From: Helicoverpa zea
Taxonomy: Eukaryota > Arthropoda > Insecta > Lepidoptera > Noctuidae
Assembly: GCF_022581195.2 (NCBI RefSeq)
Contig: NC_061479.1
Span: forward strand, 2,108,001 to 2,172,000
Direction of reading: 5' to 3'
DNA: 64,000 nt
The notes beneath the pieces were generated by a model. That model saw nothing but the letters and a program-made list of their open reading frames with translations, was not told the DNA's origin and ran no database searches. This document shows positions 22,801 to 34,800 of this stretch, one piece after another. The number at the start of each line of letters is the position of its first letter. Positions within the stretch are counted from its first letter, which is position 1. Position numbers and translations under genes: made by a program.

Positions 22801-25800
22801 TTTCAGGGAACAGGTTACCGATTTTGAGCCATTTGTTCGAGGCTATCGTGTCTATGTGTGGTTGTTCCAGGTCGTGTGGGTGTCGCCCGTGCAGGACTTT
22901 CTTTTTCCAGTCCTCTATTTTTTGTATTTGTGGGTCAGTAGTGTTGTTGTGTTGTGTGTCTGTTTGTTCGTGTAAGTTGAGTGGGGTGAAGTTGTGATCA
23001 TTTAGCGTAACCGATTTATGGATGATACTGGTGTGTGATTTTGTGTGGAATAATGTTTTCAGCCTATGAATTTGTTTCTGCCAAAGATAGTTGATGTCTA
23101 TTAGGCCTCTCCCTCCGTTTTGGCGTTTGATTGTGAGTCGCTCTATTGCGGATTTCGGGTGAAGATTATTGTGTTTGGTGAGTGTGGTGCGTGTTGTTCG
23201 TTCGATTTGTTGTATGTCAGTTTTGGACCATTTTATAATTCTAAACGAGTAGGTCAATATTGGAATTGCATAGGTGTTCAATGCTTTGATGAGATGTTTT
23301 CCAGAGAGTTGTTTTTTGCATATTGCGGTCACTCTCCGTTTATACTCTGAAATTAATGTGTTTTTAATAGAGGTATGGTCCAATCCTTTGAGTTGTTTAT
23401 AGCCTAGGTATTTGTACAGATCTGTTGGTTCCATAGCTGCAATTGTGTCTGAAGTGTTAACGGTGTAGTCTCCTGGTTTTATTTTGCCCCTAATTATGTG
23501 AAGTGTTTTGCATTTGTCCAGTCCAAATTGCATGTTGATGTCTGTACTGAATTCTGTGGTGATGTCTATTAATTGTTTCATTTCTCTCTCTGTTTTTGTG
23601 TATAGTTTAATGTCATCCATGTAGATGTATTATTATTATACTAGCTGTTGCCCGCAACTTCGTCTGCGTGGGCAATATAGAATCGTCAAAATACTACTTA
23701 TCCCGTAGGTGCATTCTTTCACGTGACAGTATAATTAGGATTAGCACTTAGCAGTCGCATAGATTCATTGATCAAGGTTGTGTTGTGGATGTGGCCATTT
23801 ATCTAAACAAAAGAAGTAAAGTTTGTGACGTTGTGAATATCTCTGGATCTAGTCAGCCAATTTGGGAAATTATTACGTAAGGTGCGTAAGTAATTTTCAC
23901 AGGAAACAGTTATAATCTATGTCTATATGCTTTGAGTCTGACAAAGCTGTCATTTGTACATTTTCTGCAGCTGCTGCGACTAATCAGAAGCCAGAAAGTC
24001 TGTCAATCTTACCATGGATATCGTCTTGTGTAGTTGACTGGATTGAAGATAGGTAGATAGGTAGTCGCTCCAAGCAAAATATTGGTACTCAAACAGATTC
24101 GGTGGCTGGAAGCCAACACCAACATAGTTGGGGAATAGCTGGATGGATGATAAAATGAGTCATCATCATCAGCAGGCGCATAGGGTAGGATAGTTTCACT
24201 ACTGGGGAGAAACACTTGTATGACGGGGATTTTCTGTGCACTTACTCACTATGGTAAGGCTGACCCCACATTAGGCGTGCGCGATCCTCGGGCGTGTGAG
24301 TAGCGCGGGCGTCGCGAGCGCGCTGCGTGAACGTCGCGTTTTGCTGCCCTGCGGCATGTGTGAAGAGTGCAAGCGACGTGCTCGCGGCGAGCACGCGGCG
24401 CTCGAGTTGCGTTCTTACCCCTTCGCCCGCTATCCCCGCCGCCCGCTAAACGCCTTAGCAGTTAAACGTCAAGGAGAGCGGCGCGTGCGCGCCGCGAGCG
24501 CGCTGCAAATCCCGCAGGGCAGCAAAACGCGACGCTCACGCAACGCGCTCGCGACGCACGCGCGGCGCCCGCGCTACTCACACGCCCGAGGATCGCGCAC
24601 GCCTAATGTGGTGGCCTAAGCCGGGACTCCACCGAAATGTTTGCATTAGTTCACGAATAGGTAAAATGTACGTATATTTGCGAGTCCACTTCATGTGTTC
24701 GTACTTGAAACCTGCAGTTTTGCCAAGATTTTCAAAATGTACGCTCGCAATTTGCCATTTCTTGGTGGAGCCAGCAAATCAAAAGAAACATAAGTGTTGT
24801 ATACTGTGCGTCACTACCGCACACCGGGAAAATTTCGCTATTGCGGAGGACGTTTATATACCATATTTTGTGTCACACGTAAACAGGACGACAGTAAGTA
24901 TCCACCGAAACACTTTCAAAGATCTGATGAACAAACAAATCAGACCTGACTTGGTCACCTGGGGCCAATCAGAGCTCTATGAAGCGATCATACGCTTTGG
25001 CTCCTACTGTTATTGTGGTTTCTGAAAATTTAATCACCTCATTCAACGATGAATGTAATTCTGATGGTACTATTAAGAACACTTGCTTAGCGCAGAAGCT
25101 GACGTTAGCAGGTCAAGTCTTTTGACTTCTCGAATAGGATACCATTGGTTTTTGTGCAATGCACACCTGCAATGCATTCTGGATTAGGATAGGATATAGG
25201 TGGATAGAATTTGCAACAGAGAACAATTCTGTCTTTGTGATTAAATGACATCAAACGTAGTTTTATATAAAAGGTGTTTTTTTAGACTTGGCTCGGGCCT
25301 TACTGAGACTGTTCGTAATCGTGAACAGTGTATTTGCGATCAGAAGTTGAAAGTAAACATGTCTCTGGTATGCGGCGCGTAATTTGTACGTTTTCAGACG
25401 CATACCTAAAGCATTTTACGTGTGTATGGTATTAAATCGAGAAAGCTCCCATTTCTTATCTGCACTTTGTATCTGGGCTTGTTTTTAAAGCTACAGAATC
25501 CTATATTACCTACCTCACGCTTAGCAGCGCTTGCGAGAGATAGATCCTCATTTCTTCTAGGATTAAGTTTACATATTTTGCATCAGAAAAAATAATTAAG
25601 GTCTACTTAATACTACTCACCCAAAGTAATTTGTTTTAAGGCCACCACATTAGTGGAAGATAAGCTAAACTATGTTTATGAAAAAATCCTGATATGAACT
25701 CCATCTGTAACTTTAAATGATAATTAATTGTTCCACTAAAGTCATCATTTTTGACATAATGTTCAAAAAATAATTTAGATGGCACCGTTTTAAATTTGGC

Positions 25801-28800
25801 CGAGAACTATTAATTTTCCTTTCATCAAGGCAATAATTATAGTTGGATTTTGATGTGGCACGGCAAACTGACAAACACTATTGAAATGTCTATCGAAAAA
25901 TTACACTTCGTGTTAAAATATGGTGAATTACGGAAAATACACAACTCCGTCTGTTGAAATAATAATCCTCTATAAAGAATGTATGGTAATATTGTCATTT
26001 ACCACCTCGCTCCTTTGACAAATTGATGATGTATTTTATTTACCACAGATGGAGCTACTTTAACCTTGGCTAAACAAAATTTTCATTTTTTTTTTCTTCC
26101 GATGTTACTTATAAAGACGTGATTTTCTGTGTAAAGATTAATAATAGGCCGGTCAACTAATATAAGTACAACATTCAAATGTACAGTTTTGACAAATAGA
26201 TTGCGTGTCGTAATATTTTACATCTTGAATTCACAAAATTAATCATATCTTTTGATAAAGTGAATCGATTTCGATGAAATAAAAACTAAGTAATACCCCA
26301 AGTTACGTAGAGTTTTTGTATATAAGCATTGTCTGCATTTAATTCGTAGATTTTACGTGAATCGCGAACAAACAAACAGATAAACAGACAAACAGACAAA
26401 CAGACAAAAATGACAAAAATGATGGAAATGGGTTCTGTTAGTTATCCTTTAACATGCTGGCAATTTTTTTTGTCAATTTCTTCAATGTACAAAAATTACT
26501 TTTCTACAGATTTATTATATGTATAGATTATTATATTAGTAGTATTGTAAGTACATTAGGTTAGATAGGATTAGCTTAAAACCATATTTCTTGGTATTTC
26601 TTCCATTAAGACTTTGATTTAAAGGACAATGCCAGGGTCTGGGCTCAAAGTTTGCCCAGCAGTGGGAGTAGTTCCAGCTGGTTCCATAGTGCACTCTGAA
26701 CATGAAATCCAAATATTTTTGAAATCGGTCCCAGAGGTCCCGAGAAAAACCGGTTCAAATGTTCTCCATAGATAGTCACTTAACAAAGCCTGAGCCATTT
26801 GCCCAGTAGTAAAAGTGGTCGAAATAGGTTCTTTACTGCACTGTTAACACGAAATCTAAATATTTTGGAAATCGGTCCAAGAGGTCCCGAGAAAAACCGG
26901 TTCTAATGTTCAACTTGAACAGTCACTTTACAAAGCCCAAGCCGTTTGCCCAGTGGTGGAAATAGTTAAAATAGGTTCCTTACTTCACTCTTAACACGGA
27001 ATCCAAATATTTTTGAAATCGGTCCCAGAGGTCCCGAGAAAAACCGGTTCAAATGTTCTCCATAGATAGTCACTTAACAAAGCCTGAGCCATTTGCCCAG
27101 TAGTGAAAGTGGTCGAAATAGGTTCTTTACTGCACTGTTAACACGAAATCCAAATATTTTTGAAATCGGTCCCTGAGGTCCTGAGAAAAACCGGTTCAAA
27201 TGTTCTCCATAGATAGTCACTTAACAAAGCCTGAGCCATTTGCCCAGTAGTGAAAGTGGTCGAAATAGGTTCTTTACTGCACTGTTAATACGAAATCCAA
27301 ATATTTTGGAAATCGGTCCCAGAGGTCCCGAGAAAAACCGGTTATAACGTTAAACTTGAACAGTCACTTTATAAAGCCCAAGCCATTTGCCCAGTAGTGG
27401 AAATAGTTAAAATAGGTTCCTTACTTCACTCTTAACACGGAATCCAAATATTTTTGAAATCGGTCCCAGAGGTCCCGAGAAAAACCGGTTCAAATGTTCT
27501 CCATAGATAGTCACTTAACAAAGCCTGAGCCATTTGCCCAGTAGTGAAAGTGGTCGAAATAGGTTCTTTACTGCACTGTTAACACGAAATTCAAATATTT
27601 TTGAAATCGGTCCCTGAGGTCCTGAGAAAAACCGGTTCAAATGTTCTCCATAGATAGTCACTTAACAAAGCCTGAGCCATTTGCCCAGTAGTGAAAGTGG
27701 TCGAAATAGGTTCTTTACTGCACTGTTAATACGAAATCCAAATATTTTGGAAATCGGTCCCAGAGGTCCCGAGAAAAACCGGTTATAACGTTAAACTTGA
27801 ACAGTCACTTTATAAAGCCCAAGCCATTTGCCCAGTAGTGGGAATGGTTAGAATAGGTTCTTTACTTCACTCTTAAGACGGAATCCAAATATTTTTGAAA
27901 TCGGTCCCAGAGGTCCCGAGAAGAACCGGTTCAAATGTTCTCCATAGATAGTCACTTAACAAAGCCTGAGCCATTTGCCCAGTAGTGAAAGTGGTCGAAA
28001 TAGGTTCTTTACTGCACTGTTAACACGAAATCCAAATATTTTGGAAATCGGTCCCAGAGGTCCCGAAAAAAACCGGTTATAATGTTAAACTTGAACAGTC
28101 ACTTTATAAAGCCCAAGCCATTTGCCCAGTAGTGGGAATGGTTAGAATAGGTTCTTTACTTCACTCTTAAGACGGACTCCAAATATTTTTGAAATCGGTC
28201 CCAGAGGTCAAGAGAAGAACCGGTTCTCATGTTAGCCAGCCATTGTTAGCTAGCCATTTTAAGCAGCCACAAACCTAACAACCTTCTTTTCTTGAAATAA
28301 CATTCAGATAGTTAGTGGTTTCACTGTTAACAGGATAAAATAACAGAAATAGACGTTTAAAGGTAATTGTTGTTTCTCTTGCTTTTCAGTCTCTATCTAC
28401 TACAATCAGTCCTAAGTTCGTGTAGCGTCATGCAATTAATATCCGTAATGGCAATGGAAAAATCTTATCAGGACGAATTAAATAAGCTCGAACACGAGGT
28501 AGTAAATAGTTACCGTTGAGGAATTCCCTCGTCTCACTGTCGTCTCCATCGGCAGGTCAGGTCTTAACCTCCACAGTTTTGTGGTGTCGGAGACATAGGT
28601 ATACCCGAATGACAAGTTTTTATTCGATATGTGCTTACAATTTCCGAGAGTTCCCTATTGTTTTAAGGTTTCTATCACCAGACCCTGGACCGAATAACAA
28701 AGGAACTATTTGGAAAGTAAATCCTTTCAAACAATAAAATGATTGTTTATATCGGTTGGTAAACGACGGAGTTAATATGCACGTACTTACGTAAAAAGAA

Positions 28801-31800
28801 TACAAACGAACTGAGTGAGAAACTCCTCCATTTTTTGAAGTCGGTAAAAAAAATTCTCGTTCAATACCTCGTATTTGTCGATTAATATTATAATGCATTT
28901 CAATTAAGGTAATAAAAGTGGAATAGTTAAGAGTTCGTAAGGATGTTTTTCGTAATATTGAATAAGAGTCAAACCAGTTTTTCTCAGGACTCCCGGGATA
29001 GATTTCGAAATATTTCGGTCTGGGACCTATTATAAGCCTATGGAACATAATACACTATGCAGTTACTGTGGGCAACTCTTGAGCCCAACTTCCATACAAA
29101 GAATAGCATTGTCCTTTAGAGTTAAGGCAATTTAGTATTAGGGCGAGCATTTTCAATTATTGAAAATTATAGTTAAGTTCATAGAAGAACTGAATAGAAT
29201 AGGTATATTTTGTTGTTGATAATCTTTTGTTTTTAGTCGAACGAATAGTAAGTAAATATTTCTTACTCCAGCACTAACCAATAATTAGTGCGTGTATAAG
29301 GACATTCTGTAGTAGGTATATTTTGCATTGCACCCGTGCGAAGCCGGGGCGGGTCGCTAGTACTTTATAAGATTCTATGGCGAATTATTCCTAATTATTA
29401 ATAATTATTAGAATTAACATAATCCATTCAGTGGTTTAACCACAGGAGTTATTTTTAGTTTTTCTAATTTACAACATCATGTGTAAAGCCGAGATAAAGT
29501 TAGGAGTAGCGAATGTTTTGATCAGTTGACAGCTGTCAGTTTTCAAGGGAGAGTTTCAGTTGTTTGTAATGACTGACTTTTATATGGTGTTCTAATTTTC
29601 GCACATTTTTATTATATTGACTTTGTTTGAAAAATTCATTTTTTTAATTTTTACGTATTTTTATTTTTCCTTTGTGTTAATCAACATATAAGAACCAGTA
29701 TATTAACGCATTTCATTTAATGTGATTGTGAACGACACACCCGATATATACTTATGAATTATTATATTTTTAATATTTTTACATTAACATTTTCATCGAG
29801 AAATATTTAAACTGAAAGAACATTCGGAGTTATGTTGTGGTGCTGCACTTACCTTATTTTTACCTTGCATTACTAACTACAGGATGTCCGCATGAATGGT
29901 GAACAAATGAATGAATTAGTGAGTAAATGATGAATATGATTTAGAAAGGATTAATTTATTAAAAATATAAAAATGCGGTGAAATCTCGCATTCACGAAAA
30001 TTGCGAAAATCAATTACATAATTGTGTAAGTTATTAAGAAGAAGAAGCTTTAATATTAAATTCTATGTATTTACTAATAAAATAAATAATTACCTTTCTA
30101 AGAGCATTGATGAGTATTATGCTAGTAACGAGAACTGCTACGGAACCGAGCCAGGAAAACAGCGCGAATATTATCAGCACGTTGCGGACTGAAAAAAAAT
30201 AACACAATAATCCATATTGGATATATCTATCTATTTTTATATATTCGTAAAGACTCCGAAAGTACTGAAATGATTTGGAAACTTCTTTCACTGTTTGGAA
30301 GCTAGACATTATGGAAGCCACAAAGGCAGACCACCAGTTTGCAAAATTGCCCCGGTAACCAGGTTGCAGAGGAGGTCAGACAGGCAATCGCTCTTTATTG
30401 GCCACTGGTACTTAGCTGCATCCGGTTAGACTGGAAGCCGACCCCAACATAATTAACATAATTGGGGAAAGGCTTGGAAAACGAAAACAAACTATGTACA
30501 TGTATTATCGGGTGTGTCGTTCATAATCACATTAAATGAAATGCGTTAATATACTGGTTAATATATGTCGATTAACACCAAGAAAAAAGAAAAATACGTG
30601 AAAATAAAAAAATGCATTTTTCAAACAAAGTAAATAGAATAAAAATGTGCGAAAATTAGAACACCATATAGAAGTCAGTCATTACAAACAGCTGAAATTC
30701 TCCCTTGAAAACTGACAGCTGTCAACTGATCAAAACATTCGATACTCCTAACTTTATTTCTGCTTTACACATGATGTTGTAAATTATGAAAACGAAAAAT
30801 GAGTCCTGTGGCTAAACCACTGAATGGATTATGTTATTTTTTTTACAATTCGCTATAGAATATCATGAAGTACATGTGATAGAATTTAATGTGATTATGA
30901 ACGACACACCCGATATAAATATAGTATTGTGTATATGGGCCTTGTTGCCTGAATTAAAAAGATATTTTTTTCTATTATCCCATTAATTAATATATATAAA
31001 AACTAGTACTTTATTTACCAGGTGGACTCCCAACATAGACAAATTGGTAGCTGATGACATAATACCCGGTGTGAGTGAAACCTGGTGTTGCCATGTACAA
31101 GCAGTACAAATCGAAGATGCTCTCCGCAAATGTGAATAATGCCATGAACTGGAAAACAAATTAATTAAATTAATGTGAAAGTTTAATTTTAAATTTTATG
31201 AATTTTATTTTATTACATATGGAAACATATAATATTAACAGCTAACAAAAACAACATATTATGTTAATTACATGTCTTCACATTGAGTTATCTATTAACA
31301 GAATGCTTGAAACAGAAAATAAATAGAACTAAACAATATTTCACAACACACTATGGATACCTCTTGGAATGCAAAATACAGTTTTCGAACCAATGTTTTG
31401 TAATTGAATACATATGGCTTGGCTTAGTAATGAATAAGTCAAGTTCAGAAAAGTTGATGAAAGGATTTTAAACTATCAGAATTTTTTATAACTAGTGGGC
31501 ACTGGCACTGAAAACAATGTCATTTGTAAAAAAATATAAGATAAAAAGCTAAAACATACCAGCGTAAAGAATCCAGTAAGGAGCGATCCTCTCTGAAGAT
31601 CCAGGAAGAATGCATCATGCAGTATAGGCTTCTGATACCACGGCAATCTTAGCGATCTCACCGACTTCGATGAACGGAGATTTGTTGAAGATCTGAAACA
31701 AAAATAGAGATATAGGCTACTTTTTCTCCGCATGCAGGAAGTCATTCTTTGAGGAAGTAGGTAAGACTACAATTTTGTGTAATTTTTTTTTAACAACCAT

Positions 31801-34800
31801 ATGAAAATTACACTTGGATGCGGCAGAGATGAGAATGTTAAGAGGTAAGTGTGGCGTTACGCGAATGGATAGAGTGAGGAATGAGTATATAAGAGGAAGT
31901 TTGAAAGTAGCGCCGGTATCAGAAAAACTGCGTGGAAACCGGCTGTCATGGTATGGGCATGTGATGCGAAGGAATGAAAGTCATGTTGTGAGGAAGATGA
32001 TGAGTATGAATGTGGACGGATATAGTGGAAGAGGAAGACCAAAGAAACGATGGATGGATTGTGTGAAAGTAGATATGGTAAGAAAGAATGCTACTTGTGA
32101 GATGACGGCAGATAGAAGAGTATGGAAGGAGAAAACATGAGGCAGGAGGATGATGATAAAAATTACACTTGATTTAAGAATGGTATGCTAAGTATGAATG
32201 TAGATGGATGGAAAGAAAGAGAAAGACCTAAGAAAAGATGGATGGATTGCCTGAAAGATGACATGAATAGGAAGGGAGTGAGTGTCAGTATGACGAGGGA
32301 CAGGGGAAAATGGAAGAGGATGGCATATTGCGCCGACCCCAAATAAAATTGGGAACAGGGCAGGAGGAAGAAGATTTAAGAATGGTATGAAATATTTTAA
32401 ATTACATATATGAACAAACTAGTTATTTTCCACGATTTTTCTTGCATGCTCAGGATTATTTTAGCATACCTGGATAAAATATTATAGTCTATGTCATCCA
32501 TTGACACGGACATAATTCAAACAGCAATTTTTTTCAAATAGTTTCAACAGATTTGGATACAAACAAGGCACTAATTCCAATTCTTTATAATACTAATTTA
32601 GAAGTTTGTATTTTATTTGTTTGGAAGATAAACTCTGACACCAGGGCTTGTTAGGTGTTCAAACCTACAGCACACTCGATAAGAAGAAGTTTATACAGAG
32701 TGTGTCGTACCTAATCACATTAAATTAAACATGTTAATATACTGGTTAATTTATGCTATTAAATTTTTTCTTTGTGCTAATCACAAAGAAAAAAATTAAT
32801 ACACAAAAATAAAAATTTCAAACGAAGTAAATAGAATAAAAATGTGCGAGAATTAGAACACCATATAAGAGTTAGTCAGTAAGAGCATCAAATGTTAGTG
32901 GTTCATTCAGTGGTTTAGCCGCAGGAGTCATTTTTAGTTTTCATTTGTTTAAAACATCATGTGTAAAGCAGAGATAAAGTTAAGAGCATCAAATGTTTTG
33001 ACCAGTTGACAGCTGTCAGTTTTCAAGGGAGAATTTCCGTTGTTTGTAATACAACGGAAATTCTCCCTTCAAAATTGATGTTTTAAACAAATGAAAACTA
33101 AAAATGACTCCTGCGGCTAAACCACTGAATGGTTTGGTTATTTTTTTTAGGGGAATTATAAACCGAGCGATTAAAAAAACGCTTTGCGACTGATGATGAC
33201 ATACTGTATTAATAACTTGAGCGGTATGAATTTGAGTAAGCGAAAAATTAACTAAACTAACAACGAATATTGATTAATAATAAAACCCAGAACAACCTTA
33301 GAAAAAGTGGATTGTGATAAATCCATTTCATATATTAAAATTTTATCCGAGCGACTCCATTACTAAGTGAGCGACTGGAAATACAGAGAGGGCAACGTCA
33401 ATATTAAGATAGAATCGATTTTTCTAAGTGAGGTTATACATAACGTACTACTAAAAAGTTCACTTTGAGCAAAGTTTTGTAAGCTGCTTTATTAATGATT
33501 ATTGGTTCCTGATATTCTATTTTAAGATGGCAGAATTTTGAAAACGAATCGCTGCAAAACCGACTCCACGTAGTCTTGTTTGCCCTACCCCTAGAGTGCA
33601 ATTCAAAACCGCGTGGGCGCGGAGGGGCGAGGCGGCCTGCGAGCTGAGGCGCAGGTAGTTTTAGCGCTCGCCGCCGCGTCTGAGGCTGGCCGGCCCAGCC
33701 GGCCAGCAAGCCGAAGCTGCGGTGGTGAGCGTGAAAACCATCTGCGACGATAAGCTCGCATGGGACCGCCGGAACCCCGCAGCGCCGGAGCCGTGACAGA
33801 AGCCATGCTTGCTGCATGTTGCATTGTGCTTCCATGCTGCATGCCTGCTTGCATGCTTCGGTTCAATCCCCTTCCCTCGCTCCGCTATCCCCCGCTTACT
33901 CCTTGGTATCTTAATTATACATTTCCGATTAATATTTAGGAAATGAATAGATTTCCTAGGAAATTTATATAATGTAATTTATTTTACACATTTTGTATTC
34001 GAAACATTTCATTTAAGATAAAATGCCACTCTGTATAAAAAATACATTTGCCAAATATTGAAAAAAATGCAGGACGTAACGTTGACACTCAAACAATTAT
34101 TAAGTCACTCAAATAGTAAGAAGCTGCTCATTTTGTATTTTAAGTAACTCAAATTAATGTTTGTAAGATACTATTCTGTTGATTTTCCGTCACTTACAGT
34201 CAGTCGCTCACTTAGTAATTATATAACTAAAATTAATTAATTTTGACACTTAAAATTGTAATTTACAGTCACTTGTTTAATTGCTATCCTTTTTTTTACA
34301 ATTCGCCATAGAATATCATAAAGTATATGTGATTAGGTACAACACACCCGATATATACAGTAGATGTAGTTTTTACTTGTATTTGTACTGAAATAAAGAT
34401 AAGGAATCCTGTTATCACTATTTAAGTATAATGCTTAGCGTTATGACCACAACCATTGTCACAGCACAAAGCTTCCATTGAATATCTTTTATTCTTCATT
34501 AGAAGTTACAATACTTATTTTATTTATCGCTGCATATTTTATGTATTGTAAGTTGTGGTAGCCTAGTGGGTAAAGAACCAACCTCTTAAGTATGAGTGTG
34601 CGGGTTAGATTCCAGGTCAGGCAAGTACCAATGCAACTTTTCTAAGGTTGTATGTACTTTCTAAGAATATCTCGGACACCAATGACTGTGACTTTCAGAG
34701 GGCATGTTAAACTGTAGGTCCTGGCTGTCATTTAAAAACCTTGATGTTGTTATGGGTAGTCAGAAGCCAGTAAGTCTGATACCAGTGCAACCAAGGGGTA

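Larger units (their letters stand above)
32696..34351 (+). mobile_element. MITE family M1 copy interrupted by another transposon
   Basis: Starts agtgtgtcgtacctaatcac and ends ggtacaacacacccga. M1 sequence is intact to about 33147 and resumes near 34290. It contains an internal inverted duplication (32885-33045 against 33046-33140) absent from the other copies. Confidence 0.75.

Noticed and set aside
24296..24619. 107-codon Arg/Ala-rich frame
   Set aside because: Falls wholly inside the GC-rich palindromic MITE.
26640..28240. CRISPR-like array
   Set aside because: Whole ~147-bp monomers repeat without unique spacers, in a eukaryotic intron; it is a satellite.
33434..33866. Minus-strand frames with Arg/Pro/Ala-rich translation, also mirrored at 48213-48507
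   Set aside because: Both lie in GC-rich repeat B, which is open in several frames by composition and lacks any domain.
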